From: Ailurus styani
Lineage: Eukaryota > Chordata > Mammalia > Carnivora > Ailuridae
Direction: 5' to 3'
NCBI GenBank assembly: GCA_002007465.1
Contig: LNAC01000032.1
Coordinates: forward strand, 5,156,287 to 5,220,286
Length of the DNA: 64,000 nucleotides
The notes beneath the pieces were generated by a model, which saw only the letters and a program-made list of their open reading frames with translations, was not told the DNA's origin and did no database searches. How positions within the stretch are numbered: the first letter of the stretch is position 1; the number at the start of each line of letters is the position of its first letter. Shown here piece by piece: positions 1 to 12,277 of the stretch. Both the position numbers and the translations under genes were made by a program.

Positions 1-3000
1 TGTCATTCTTAATTACTTGAGCCAATCAATTTCCTTTTCTGGCTTAGCCATTTGAGACATGTCAGTCAGGGTTGAAACTGTTCCATTTAGGACAATAATT
101 GATTTGAAGGGCAGAGAGACCTTCATAGAAGTTGGGAGAATTGATGATAAGATAGTAGCAATGGAGATGTACAAATGTTACATGGAAGAATTGACAGGCT
201 AAAATGACCAGTGTAGTGGATGAAACAAGGAGAACAAGGATTTTCAGATTGACTTCTTAACATTTGGTTCAGGTGATATGGGAAGGTAGTGAAGCTACTT
301 ATGGAGCTAGGGAATAAAGGAAGAGGTGGAAAGTGGGAAGAATTTAATGTAACATACTATATTCTGAGTGCATATAATATACTTATTAAAAATCTAGAAT
401 GCTAATAAACTTTCAGTGAAAAATATTACTTCTAGTAGGCAGGAAAACTTAAAACAATTGGGCATCTGAAGAGTTTTTCTGCTTGGAAGAGCTGTTCATA
501 AAACCAAATTTAAATAAAAAATTTGCTTGAGTCAGGATAAATTAGTTAAATGATGCTTTTTAATTATCATGAAGCTGTGACACTCATCTTCACTACAAAG
601 ACAGATCCACCAAGAAAACTCGAATGTGTTTTCAGTTGGTCAGAATAACTGTGCCCTCGGGCAGTCATAGCAAAAATCTGGAAAATACTCATCACCTCTG
701 TTTTTATCCCCAAGACCCAACACAGAGTCCCTTTTTTGTCTATCATTATGTCATCATTTCAGGACATGTTATGTTTCAAGTTTATACTCTATATGTTTAA
801 GAAAGTTATATTCTAACAATATCAAGGGGTTTGCAATTTTGCCTCATAAGATAAATTATATGAAAGCACCTTATGAGATAGATTACTATGGAAATAAGTA
901 TTATTTATTTATATATTATTTATATTATTTGTATATTTACATATTACATATAAAAATTATATATTTATATATTATATTTAATATATATTATTTATATATA
1001 ATTTATATAAATATAAATTTTTATTCACAGGAAATGGTACCAATTGACATTTGCCCCACATTTTGGCCTGCATCTTCCTTTAGAGTCATTATCCTTGATT
1101 CACCATCTATTACAGATAGTACAGATGAGTAGTGGAGACAAGAGGACAGCAAAAATCAGAGAGGAGTCCATGTTTGCTTTTATTAGGTTCCAAAGCCTGG
1201 AAATAAAGCTACTACATGTTATATACACTATTTAATTTCTTCATTTTATCTGAAATATATATTTGACATCTCCCCTTATGGAAGGAATGAGTGATATAAC
1301 AGCATCTGTTATACTGATGATATGCAGTCATTCTACAATCCATATTATTGTGAGTTAGGTGCTGCCCCAACATTACACGTGTCTAAAAAAATCTACAGTC
1401 TAAAGGTACAGACAAAAAATGTGTTGGATAATTGTAGTTCCTAATAATTTATACCCTGTCCCAGGTCCTCATTTTGGTACCTCTGCCTCATTGTTCTTCA
1501 ACTTAGTTCTTTTTTAGTTAACTCAGGATACCTTATTTGTCATTGCCTCACACTGTCTGAAGATTCATTATATCCTCACTAGGCCTTCTAGTCTCTTAAC
1601 CCTTCCCAATTCCCCTAAAACATGAGTCATCTATGGGAGAAATATCACTCCCAAAGGGGCTAGCTGTTAAATATAAGCTGGGCAAGAACATCTTGCATAT
1701 TTGGATGGTTTGTGGTCCTCCAAAGAGTGATAGTACATTAGCAGATACATAGTATATTTTTGGTTTAAATTTCATGGGGGACTGACAACAACAACAACAA
1801 CAGTCTAAAAAAGATACTTTAAGGGATTATAAAACAAAGCAAAAAAAGGGCCAAGAAACACTGATCTAGAACAAGATCAGTTACTATGATCTACCTGAAT
1901 GCTCAATTAATTCAATAACTACTTACTCTCACCCTCCCCTTCCCTGTCCTTGTGATCTTCGGTAGTGTCCGTTGTCTAATAGAAATAAAGTGTGAGTCTC
2001 ATGTGCAATTTTAAATTTTCTAGTAACCGCATTAAGAAAGTAAAAAGAAACAGGTGACACTGATTTAAATATATTTGACTTAACCTAATATATCCAAAAT
2101 ATTCAACAGATAACCAGTATAATAATTATCAATTAAGTAGCTCACGTTTTTTCTTGTGTGTGGGATTAATCTTCAAAATCCAGTGTGTATTTTATACTTA
2201 CGGCACATTTTAATATTCATTGAAATTACTTGATCTGTTTCTAGATTTTATAAAATGGTTAAAAAGTAGAGTTAATATCCAAGTTATTCTAAACATATTT
2301 AAACGTTTTCAATAACCTAATATAGTGTCCAGTATTTTAATTTAAATTGAAATTAGTTCAAGTTAAGTGAAATAAAGATTTCAGTTTTTCAGTCACTCTC
2401 GGCAGATTTTAAGTACTCAAAAGCCACATCTAGCTGGCGGCTACTGTTTTAGAAAAAGCAGGTTTGGTCTATAATTCTTTCCCAGTTTTCTTTCACTTTT
2501 TTCCCCTCCTTGGATTGCTGGATACAAATGTGGTAAAGCTGTAGAGGCTGGTCAGAACAGATATAAGATAGCAAAACACATTTGAGTCCTCACTGTTATT
2601 AGGCAATCATGTGGCTGATGTCTCATAGACTTCCTCACACAGGATAGCTACTAACTCGGTACAATAATCACAACTTCTCTATTCTGACTTCAGGGCAGAC
2701 ATCACAAATTAAAGATGGCGCTCTTTCCCACAGAGCTCAAGTACAGCCTCCGAACACTTTTATAGGTTATTTCAACTCATATAACTCCTCTTAAGACAGA
2801 CTTTCAGTCAGGCACAATAAATATATTGGAGTTACCATAAAAGTTGAAAGCATTCTGCCATCCTTTTCTTAGTTTATTCCACCACATTCCTTTCCAGAAT
2901 ATATTTTAAGTGAACATAATGGGTTTTAGAATAGGATATATTATGAGTCTTGGGCATTAGAAGGCAAGTACCCATAGCATATGAGTAAAAAGCAAATCTC

Positions 3001-3005
3001 TGGTC
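1..3005. other. AT-rich non-coding DNA, no gene seen
   Basis: All reading frames here are short and AT-driven, with no recognisable domain or splice pattern. The stretch contains an A/T-only low-complexity patch at about 895-1020 and a short (CAA)n run near 1787-1801. The first 330 bases resemble a degraded interspersed repeat, but I cannot assign a family. Apart from the possible transposon fossil listed separately, I see nothing functional. Confidence 0.6.
1965..2455. repeat. possible DNA-transposon fossil, family not assigned
   Basis: The block starts with a ttgtctaatagaaat-like end and finishes with caaaagccacatctagctgg followed by cggctact. This layout resembles a common mammalian non-autonomous DNA transposon whose ends read 'gtccaatagaa' and 'agccacatgtggctagtggct'. 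The interior is AT-rich and degraded. The family is a recollection, not an alignment. Confidence 0.35.
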
Positions 3006-3009
3006 ATAA

Positions 3010-3215
3010 AACAGGCTTGGGATTGAATCCACTTTTACCACTTAGCCTCTGTGTAGTCTTGGGCAAGTCACATAACTTCCCTGAGTCTTATTTCATAACT
3101 TAAAAAAATGGAATAACACCTGCTTTAAAAGATTATTATAATAATTGAAAAGTATAGGACATATCATATGTTTGGCACAGAGTCTGGCACATAGTAAACA
3201 TTCAAATTAAATTGA
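3010..3215 (+). repeat. MIR SINE fossil
   Basis: The order of motifs matches the mammalian MIR consensus on the plus strand: a 'ccacttagcctctgtgtag' core, then 'cttgggcaagtcacataact', then a 'tggaataacacctgc' stretch, then 'ggcacagagtctggcacata' with the terminal 'gtaaacattcaa'. It is an ancient tRNA-derived SINE, diverged but nearly full length. Confidence 0.75.
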
Positions 3216-3469
3216 TATCTATCATCTTGAGAGAATTAAATATCCTATATTATTGTATAAATGTTCAGTGTTCATGTTTTTTGGTTTCCCTACTGGCTTT
3301 TTAGTTTCTTGGAAAGAAGAATTATGTGCCATTCAACATTTTGTATTCTTTCCAGGAGTTAGCCAGATTCTAACCATAGGGCTGAACTTCAATGACTACT
3401 GAATGAATGACTCAATGTACCTGTAAAGTTATAACTTCCCTCATAAACATTTCAAGATAAATATGCCTT

Positions 3470-4616
3470 ACCTGATAAATGGTTAGTATCCAAAATATAT
3501 AAAGAACTTGTAAAACTCAACACCCCCCAAAATTAATAATGCAATTCAAAATGGGCAGAAGACGCAAAAAGACATTTTTCCAAAGAAGACATACAGATGG
3601 CCAACAGACACATGAAAAGATGCTCAACATCACTTATCATCAGGGAAATGCAAACCAAAACCACACTGAGATATCACCTCACACTCATCAGAATGGCTAA
3701 AATCAACACAAGAAAAAATAGGTGTTGACAAGGATGTGGAAAAAGGGGAACCCTCTTACATGTTGCTGGGAATGCAAACTGGTGTAGCCATTTTGGAAAA
3801 CTGTATGGAATTTCCTCACAAAATTAAATATAGAACCACCCTATTATCCAGCAATCTCACTACTAGATATTTAGCCACAGAATACAAAAATACTAATCAA
3901 AGGGATAATACATCCTGATGTTTATAGAAGCATTATGTATAGCAGCCAAAATATGGAAACAGCCCAAGTGTTCATCAACTGATGAATGGATAAAGATGTG
4001 GTGTATATATAATGGAATATTACTCAACCACATAAAAGAATGAAATCTTGATGTTTGCAATGTCATGGATGGGGCTATAGAGTATTATACTAAGTGAAAT
4101 AAGTCAGTCAGGGAAAAACTAATACCATATGATTTCACTCATATGTGCAATTTAAGAAACAAATGAACAAAGGGAAAAAGAGAGAGAGAGAGGCAAACCG
4201 AAAAACAGACCTTACCTATAGAGAACACACTGATAGATGCCTGCGGGGAAGTGAATGGGGCATGGGTTAAAAAGGCGATGGGGATTGGGGGGCTGGGTGG
4301 CTCAGTGGGTTAAAGCCTCTGCCTTCGGCTTAGGTCATGATCTCAGGGTCCTGGGATCGAGGCCCGCATCAGGCTCCCTGCTCAGCAGGGAGCCTGCTTC
4401 CTCCTGCCTCTCTGCCTAGTTGTGATCTCTCTCTCTGTGTGAAATAAATAAAGTCTTAAAAAAAAAGTCTGTTTAAAAAAAAAAAAGGTGACGGGGATTA
4501 AGGAGTGCACTTGTTGGGATGAACACCAGGTGTATGAAATTGTTGAATCAGTACATTGTACACCTGAAACCAATATTACACTGTATGTTAACTGTAATTT
4601 AAATAAAAACTTTAAA
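3470..4616 (+). mobile_element. 5'-truncated LINE-1 (ORF2 end plus 3' UTR), interrupted by a SINE
   Basis: The plus strand carries the end of an L1 ORF2: remnants of the region around '[10 protein letters not shown]', 'RYHLTPIRMAK', the Cys-rich stretch and 'MEYY' are readable in broken frames from about 3,570 to 4,060. A 3' UTR and the A-rich end at about 4,600-4,616 follow. An 11-bp duplication, aaatatgcctt, flanks it at 3,459-3,469 and 4,617-4,627. The 3' UTR differs from that of the young L1s in this window, so it belongs to an older lineage. A CAN-SINE sits in it at 4,287-4,486. No frame is intact. Confidence 0.8.
4287..4486 (+). mobile_element. CAN-SINE (tRNA-Lys-derived), nested in an L1
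   Basis: The head 'ggctgggtggctcagtgggt' contains a pol III A box and the block 'gtcctgggatcgaggcc' holds the B box region. The CT-rich tract and the aaataaataaag/A tail follow. Imperfect 13-bp duplications flank it (ggcgatggggatt at 4,274-4,286 and ggtgacggggatt at 4,487-4,499; two transitions). It carries the 'cctctgccttcggct' variant seen in the young SINEs here. Confidence 0.9.
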
Positions 4617-4630
4617 AAATATGCCTTTTT

Positions 4631-4710
4631 TTAGTTTAAAGTTTAAAGAAACTTAGTTTAAAGTTTAAAAAAACTTTAAAAAATAGCTATTCATGTCAAA
4701 TAGCTATTCA
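4631..4710. repeat. short local duplications
   Basis: A 22-bp unit beginning ttagtttaaagtttaaa is repeated in tandem at 4,631-4,652 and 4,653-4,674 with one difference. A second pair, aaatagctattca, lies at 4,681-4,693 and 4,698-4,710. These look like replication-slippage products next to the A-rich end of the L1. Confidence 0.7.
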
Positions 4711-5335
4711 ATACAAACTGAAGAAATTTCTGTGAAACTAGAGTGCAATGTAAGGACTATAGGAGGGGGAAGTTCAAAATTCTAAGATCTGTGTCAGTGT
4801 GTCTTAGAGTCTATGATATTGCTAATGTTTCAATTGGAGCTTAGATCATAGGAAGACTAGGACAACATGGTAAAGCCATGGAAAAGAATACACTTTCACA
4901 GAGGTAAGACAGCAAATTTAAAGGTCTCAGCATCAGAAAATAGGAAGTAGTTAAGTAGGAGTTATTTAGGGAAAGATTGGCAAGAGACAAGAACTCCATT
5001 TCCCAGTAGGTGAGTGTAATGTACCATAGTGGGGAACACGTGATTAAGGCAATCAGTAGAGGGACACCCTGGCAATCAATTACTTTCAATCATATTTGGT
5101 ATCATGTAGAAGTGCAGCTATTAAGACTAACTTGGACTAAAACTTTAACATCTAGAAGGGACTGTGAGGAGTAAGTCAGGAAACCAATTCTAAATGAAAC
5201 ATTATATTAGTTGGTAAATCCAGAGAAAAACTCAATGTCATAGATTAAAGTACTGTACTTTCATATGTGAATTATGGCAATAATCTTTTATATGGCTCCT
5301 CTTCCTCCTTCCATCTTTCTTCCCTTCCTTTCCAT
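4711..5335. other. non-coding DNA, nothing recognised
   Basis: No repeat family, open frame or splice-like structure was recognised in this stretch. Confidence 0.5.
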
Positions 5336-5339
5336 TCTT

Positions 5340-5870
5340 CATATGGCAGCCAGAATGGAATTTCCAAAATGCAAAAGTGAGCCTACTGTTTCCCTACTTC
5401 ATGCCTTTCAAGAGCTCCAAATTGATTTTCAAGTTCAAACTCTCTAATGTGGTCTACCAGTTCCTATAAAATCTATTCCTTAATTCTCTGACCTCATAGT
5501 TCAACACTATAATTTAAAACCCAGCTATATTGAACTCTTTCCAGTTCCTCCAATAGAATATCTGCCATGGTCTCTCTCACTTCCGGTTTCTCAACATTTT
5601 TCCTTCTGCCAGATAATCTTACCTATCTTCTGTGCCAGGATAACATTTTAAGCACCATTTAGGTTGTGGTTAAAAGACATTTCTTCTAGGAAGTGGTCTC
5701 AAAACTGTCAAATTTGATTTAGTTCCCCTTGGACTTCCTTCTATGTACATTCTACCTCTTCTTTGTAACTTCATCACCCACCCCCAAATTCAGTCAGGTT
5801 ATGAACACATTATGTGTGTTCATACACACATTATGTGTTCAATCAATATTGTTGAGTGAATAAAGGTATG
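5340..5870 (+). repeat. L2 LINE fossil (3' part)
   Basis: The block starts with 'cagccagaatggaatttcca' and continues through 'tggtctaccagttcct', 'cttctgccagataatctt' and 'catttcttctaggaagtggt' to a terminal 'tgttcaatcaatattgttga' element. This order matches the coding end and 3' UTR of mammalian L2 LINEs. It is ancient and has no open frame. The segment 5,803-5,840 also forms an imperfect inverted repeat built on acacattatgtg. Confidence 0.7.
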
Positions 5871-6044
5871 GTACAAGCTTGTTTATAAAGAACAAGGCTG
5901 ATCTCTGATTTTAAGCATTCATATTATAGGGTAAGCAACTAGACTAGCCAGACGCCCAGCCTTGATATACTGAACAGATCTTACAAAAAATCTCTTTGAT
6001 TATATTCAGAGGATGGGAACAGGTAAATTAAGAGTCCTATTTCT

Positions 6045-6208
6045 TTTATTTTTTAATTAACATATAATGTATTATTCGTTTCAGGGGTACAGGTCTGTGA
6101 ATAATCAGTCTTACACAATTCATAGCACTCACCATAGCACATACCCTGCCCAATGTACATACCCCAGCCACTCTACCCCTTCCCCTACTCCAGCAGCCCT
6201 CAATTTGT
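6045..6208 (-). mobile_element. 5'-truncated L1 3' end with exact TSD
   Basis: This is the reverse complement of the last ~165 bp of an L1 3' UTR ('ggggtacaggtctgtgaat', 'ctcaccatagcacataccct'), with the A-tail seen as the T/A-rich start. Exact 17-bp duplications (ttaagagtcctatttct) lie at 6,028-6,044 and 6,209-6,225, which prove a single L1-machinery insertion. Confidence 0.9.
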
Positions 6209-6225
6209 TTAAGAGTCCTATTTCT

Positions 6226-6986
6226 GAAAACTGAATAGATATAAAGAGCTAAGCAGATGCAGATTCTTAAAAACATTTTGCTTGTCTTAGTTGTGGTTAG
6301 GATGGCGGCTAGGATGGAGGTGACTTAGTTGTGGTTAGCTAGGTTAAGATGGGCTTCCTACCCATGATTTTTTTCTTTCTATTTAAAAGCCATTAATAGA
6401 ATATTAATTATTGTTAGCTATGTTCACATTAGTAATAACACTGAAGGAAAAAGGGGCACATGATAGTTATACCTTATAATTTTCATACAATTATTACACA
6501 TCTCAGTTGTGAACATTGATGGTCTTTCTCTAGTCTAGACTAGTATATAGAATACAAAATAAGCATTTTAACCATTGACTAACAAATTAATATGTGGGAA
6601 GAGCACAGACACCATATATTCTTGATCAGAATTTCTTGACCAGAACAATGATCTATTCTGCTTTACATGATCCTGCTTCTTAAAGAATTTTATAGTAAAA
6701 TTCCAACATTTACAGGTTAAAAAAAAACTGCACTTGTAGTGAATTGTTTTCCATTTTACTGATGGTACAAATCCTTGAGCATTATAGCCAATATGCAATA
6801 TTTCATCCTGCACATAAGAACACAGTAGGGTTTCTTGCTGTTGGAAGATATTTATCATGACCTTGACAAATTGTATTATGACTCCTGCTGAGATATGTCA
6901 TATCATTACAATTCAGAGGCATTAAAGATGTTTAGTTAATCACATACTTCCAAGGATTTTGCCAAATTTCTTTTGATGAGTAAAGC
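6226..6986. other. non-coding DNA, nothing recognised
   Basis: AT-rich sequence without repeat signatures that I can name. A 96-codon minus-strand frame at 6,568-6,858 has no recognisable features and is treated as chance. Confidence 0.5.
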
Positions 6987-7256
6987 AGCATTGAGTTACT
7001 TTTTATTTTTTATTTGCCCCAGGGATACAGGTCTGTGAATCATCAGGCTTAAACATTTCACAGTACTCACCATAGCACAAACCCTCTCCGATGTCCATAA
7101 CCCAGTCACCCTATCCCTATCCTCCCACCCCCCACTAACCCTCAGTTTGTTTTGTGAGATTAAGAGTCTCTTATGGTTTGTCTCCTTCCCGATCCCATCT
7201 TGTTTCATTTTTCCCTCCCTATCCCCCATGACCCCCTGCTCCACTCCTCAAATTCC

Positions 7257-10200
7257 TCATATCAAAGAGAGCATATGATAATTGTCTTTCTCTGATTGAC
7301 TTATTTTGCTTAGCATCATACCCTCTAGTTCCAACCATGTCATTGCAAATGGCAGGATTTCATTTCTTTTGATGGCTGCATAGTATTCCATTGTGTATAT
7401 ATCACATCTTCTTTATCCATTCACCTGTTGATGGACATCTAGGTTCTTTCCATAGTTTGGCTATTGTGGACATTGCTGCTATAAACATTTCGGTGCACGT
7501 GCCCCTGTGGATCACTACATTTGTATCTTTAAGATAAATACCTAGTACTGTGATTGCTGGGTTGCAGGGTAGGTCTATTTTCAACTTTTTGAGGAGCCTC
7601 CATACTGTTTTCGGAGTGGCTACACCAGCTTGCATTCCCACCAAAAGTGTAGGAAGGTTTCCCTTTCTCCATATCCTCACCAACAGCTGTCGTTTCCTGA
7701 CTTGTTAATTTTAGCCATCCTGACTAGTGTGAGGTGCTATCTCACTATGGTTTTGATTTGTATTTCCCTTATGCCGAGTGATGTTGAGCACTTTTTCATG
7801 TGTCTGTTGGCCATTTGGATGTCTTCTTTGGAGAAATGTCTGTTCATGTCTTCTGCCCAGTTCTTGATTGGGTTATTTGTTCTGTGGGTATATAGTTTGA
7901 TAAGTTCTTTATAGATTTTGGATAAAAAACCTTTATCTGATATGTCATTTGCAAATATCTCCTCCCATTCTGTTACTTGTCTTTTGGTTTTGTTGACTGT
8001 TTCCTTTGCTGTGCAAAAACTTTTGATCTTGATGAAGTCCCAATAGTTCATTTTTGCCCTTGCTTCGCTTGCCTTTGGTGATGTTCCTAGGAAGAAGTTG
8101 CTGTGGCTGAGGTCGAAGAGGTTGCTGCCTGTGTTCTCTTCAAGGATTTTGATGGATTCCTGTCTCACATTAAGGTCTTTCATCCATTTTGAGTCTATTT
8201 TTGTGTGTGGTGTAAGGAAATGGTCCAGTTTTATTCTTCTGTATGTGACTGTCCAATTTTCCCAACACCATTTGTTGAAGAGACTGTCTTTTTTCCACTG
8301 GACATTCTTTCCTGCATTGTCAAAGATTAGTTGACCATAGAGTTGAGGGTCCATTTCTGGGCTCTCTATTCTGTTCTTTTAATCTATGTGTCTGTTTTTG
8401 CGCCAGTACCATACTGTCTTGATGTAATAGAACTTGAACTCTGGAATTGTGATGCCACCAACTTTGGTTTTCTTTTTCAACATTCCTGGCTATTCAGGGT
8501 CTTTTCTGGTTCCATATAAATTTTAGGATTATTTGTTCTATTTCTTTGAAAAAAAATTGATGGTATTTTGATGGGGATTGTGTTAAATGTATAGATTGTT
8601 TTAGGTAGGATAGACATTTTCACAATATTTGTTCTTCTAAACCATGAGCATGGAACGTTTTTCCATTTCTTTGTGTCTTCCTCAATTTCTTTCATGAGTA
8701 TTTTATAGTTTTCTGAGTATAGATTCTTTGCCTCTTTTGGTTAGGTTTATTCCTAGATATCTTATGGTATGGTTTTGGGTCCAATTATAAATGGGATCGA
8801 CTCCTTAATTTCTCTTTCTTCTGTCTTGTTGTTGGTATATAGATATGCAACTGATTTCTGTGCATCAATTTTATATCCCGACACTCTACTGATTTCCTAT
8901 ATGAGTTCTAGCAGTTTTGGAGTGGAGTCCTTTGGGTTTTCCACATAAAGTATCATATCATCTGCAAAGAGTGAGAGTTTGTCTTCTTCTCTGTTGATTC
9001 AGATGCCATTTATTTCTTTTTGTGGTCCAATTGCTGAGGCTAGGACTTCTAGTACTATGTTAAAGAGCAATGGTGATAATGGACATCCCTGCCATGTTCC
9101 TGACCTTAGGGGAAAAGCTCTCAGTTTTTCCCCATTGAGAATAATATTCGCTGTGGGTTTTTCATAGATGGCTTTGGTGATATTGAGGTATGTACCCTCT
9201 ATGCCGACACTGTGAAGAGTTTTGATCAAGAAAGGGTGCTGTACTTTGTCAAATGCTTTTTCAGCCTCTATTGAGAGGATCGTATGGTTCTTGTTCTTTC
9301 TTTTATTAATGTCTTATATCACATTTGATTGATTTGTGAATGTTAAACCAACCTTGCATCCCAGGAATAAATCCCACTTGGTCATGGTGAATAATCCTTT
9401 TAATGTGCTGTTGGATCCTATTGACTAGTATTTGTTGAAGATTTTTGCATCCGTGTTCATCAAGGATATTGGTCTGTAATTCCCCTTTTTGATGGAGTCT
9501 TTGCCAGGTTTTGGGATCAAGGTAGTGCTGGCCTCATAAACTGAGTTTGGAAGTTTTCCTTCCATTTCTATTTTTTGGAACAGTTTCAGGAGAATAGGTA
9601 TTAATTGTTCTTTAAATGTTTGGTAGAATTTCCCTGGGNCTCCTTACTGGTGATGGGTCTATTCAGGTCTTCAGTTTCTTCCTGGTTCAGTTTTGGTAGT
9701 TTATATTTCTCTAAGAATGCATCCATTTCTTCCAGATTGTCAAATTTGCTGGTGTAGAGTTGCTCATAATATGTTCTTAGAATTGTTTGTATTTCTTTGG
9801 TGTTGGTTGTGATCTCTCCTCTTTCATTCATGATTTTATTAATTTGAGTCCTTTCTCTTTTCTTTTGGATAAGTCTGGCCAGGGGTTTATCAATCTTATT
9901 AATTCTTTCAAAGAACCAGCTCCTAGTTTCATTGATTTGTTTCCACTGTTTTTTCGTTTCTATTTCATTGATTTCTGCTCTGATGTTTATTATTTCTCTT
10001 CTCCTGTTGGGTGTAGGCTTTCTTTGCTGTTCTTTCTCCAGCTCCTTTAGGTGTAGAGTTAGGTTGTGTACTTGAGACCTCTCTTGTTTCTTGAGAAAGG
10101 CTTGTATTGCTATATACTTTCCTCTTAGGACTGCTTTTGCTGTGTCCCAAAGATTTTGAACAGTTGTGTTTTCATTTTCATTTGTTTCCATGAATTTTTT

Positions 10201-11062
10201 TAATTCTTCTTTAATTTCCTGGTTGACCCATTCATTCTTGAGTAGGGTGTTCTTTAGCCTCCATGTATTTGAGTTCTTTCCAACTTTCCTCTTGTGGTTG
10301 AGTTCTAGTTTCAGAGCATTATGGTCTGAAAATATGCAGGGAATGATCCCAATCTTTTGGTACCTGTTGAGACCTGATTTGTGACCCAGAATATGGTCTA
10401 TTCTGGAGAATGTTCCATGTGCACTGGAGAAGAATGTGTACTCTGTTGGTTTGGGATGGAATGTTCTGAATATATCTGTGATGTCCGACTGGTCCAGGGT
10501 GTCATTTAAAGCCTTTATTTCCTTGTTGATCTTTTGCTTTGATGNTTTTTGCTTCCATGATCTGCCCATTTCAGTGGGGGGGGGGTGTTAAAGTCCCCTT
10601 CTAATATTGTATTATTGCTGATGTGTTTCTTTGATTTTGTTATTAATTGGTTTATATAATTGACTGCTCCCATGTTAGGGGCATAGATATTTAAAATTGT
10701 TAGATCTTCTTGTTGGACAGACCCTTTAAGTATGATATAGTGTCCTTCCTCATCTCTTATTGTAGTCTTTGGCTTAAAATCTAATTTATCTGATATAGGG
10801 ATTGCCACCCCAGCTTTCTTTTGATGTCCATTAGCATGGTTAATTGTTTTCCACCCCTTCACTTTAAATCTGGAGGTGTCTTTGGGTCTAAAATGAGTTT
10901 CCTGTAGACAGAATATTGGCAGGTTTTGTGGGGTTTTTTTTTTTTGGTTTTTTGTTTGTTTGTTTGTTTGTTTATCCATTCTGATACCCTGTGTCTTTTG
11001 ATTTGGGCATTTAGCCTATTTACATTCAGAATAACTATTGAAAGATATGAATTTAGTGCCAT
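7257..11062 (-). pseudogene. L1 ORF2 pseudogene (endonuclease / reverse transcriptase)
   Basis: The start is the ATG whose complement ends at 11,062, giving MALNSYLSIV at the protein level; the stop is homologous to that of the intact ORF2. Endonuclease pieces are readable at 10,515-11,062 (QETH retained) and at 9,601-10,569 (SRIDHILG and [10 protein letters not shown] retained). Reverse-transcriptase pieces follow, including a [11 protein letters not shown] block at 8,999-9,229. Frames are broken repeatedly. The N at 9,639 replaces 56 bases present in the intact copy (42,227-42,282), removing the SPGPDGF motif region. An N at 10,545 interrupts the endonuclease part. It cannot make a working ORF2p. 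Confidence 0.93.
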
Positions 11063-11143
11063 TGTATATTGCCTGTAAGGTGACTGTTACTGTATGTTGT
11101 TTCTGTTCCTTTCTGGTCTGTTACTTTTAGGCTCTCTCTTTGC

Positions 11144-12277
11144 TTAGAGAACCCCTTTCAATATTCCCTGTAGGGCTGGCTTGGTGTTTGCAGCTTCCTT
11201 TAGTTTTTGTTTGTCCTGGGAGCTTTTTATCTCTCCTTCTGTTTTCTTCTTCTTCTTCTTCTTTTCAAAGATTTTATTTATTTATTTGATGGAGAGATTA
11301 GAAGTAGGCAGAGAGGCAGGCAGCGAGAGAGGAGGAAGCAGGCTCCCTGCTGAGCAGAGAGCCCAATGTGGTGCTTGATCCCAGGACCCTGAGATCATGA
11401 CCTGAACCAAAGGCAGAGGCTTTAACCCACTGAGCCACCCAGGCGCCCCTCTCCTTCTATTTTCAATGACAGCCTAGCTAGATATAGTACTCTTGACTGC
11501 ATATTTTTCTCATTTAGTGCTCTGAATATAACATGCCAGTCCCTATCATGCCTGCCAGGTCTCTGTGGATAGGTCTGCTGTCAGTCTAATATTTCTACCA
11601 TTGTATGTTACAGACCTCTTGTCCCGAGCTGCTTTCAGGATTTTCTTTTTGTCACTAAGACTTGTAAGTTTTACTATCAGATGACGGGGTGTGAACTTAT
11701 TTCTATTGATTTTGAGGGGGATTCTCTGTGCCTCCTGGATTTTGATGCTTGTTCCCTTCACCAAATTAGGGAAATTCTCTACTACAGTTTGCTCCAATAT
11801 ACCTTCTGCCCCTGTCTTTCTTCTTCTTCTGGGATCCCCATTATTCTAATATTGTTTGTCTTATGGTATCACTTATCTCTCAAATTCTCCCCTCATGGTC
11901 CAGTAGTTGTTTGTCTCTCTTTTGCTCAGTTTCTCTATTCTCTATCATTTGGTCTTCTATATCACTAATTCTCTTTTTTGCCTCATTTATCCTAGCAGTA
12001 AGATCCTCCATTTTTTATTGCACCTCATTAATAGCTTTTTTGATTTCAGCTTGGTTATATTTTAGTTCTTTTATTTCTCCAGAAAGGGATTTTATTTCTC
12101 CAGAAAGGATTCTCTAATATCTTCCGTGCTTTTTTTGAGCCCACCTAGCACCTTGATAATTTTCATTCTGAACTCTAGTTCTGACATATTACTAATGTCC
12201 ACATTGATTAGGTCCCTAGCCATTGGTACTGCCTCTAGTTCTTTTTTTTGTGTGTGGTGAGTTTTCTGCCCTGTCAT
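11144..12277 (-). pseudogene. L1 ORF1 pseudogene split by a SINE
   Basis: The start ATG corresponds to 12,277 and the stop homologous to that of intact ORF1 lies at 11,144-11,146. Short pieces of the coiled-coil part (12,092-12,277) and of the RNA-binding domain (11,546-11,797, with PRHLIVKLTSLSDK and RNIRLTADLSTETWQA) remain in separate frames. A minus-strand SINE at 11,247-11,449 interrupts the C-terminal end. ORF1p normally forms RNA-binding trimers in the L1 ribonucleoprotein; this copy cannot. Confidence 0.92.
11247..11449 (-). mobile_element. CAN-SINE inserted in the dead L1
   Basis: The T-rich start, 'aagattttatttatttattt', the purine-rich tract and the reverse-complemented tRNA head 'tgagccacccaggcgcccc' show a minus-strand SINE. 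The duplications tctccttctgttttc (11,232-11,246) and tctccttctattttc (11,450-11,464) flank it. The intact L1 at about 43,818-43,833 shows the same site unoccupied. Confidence 0.95.
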
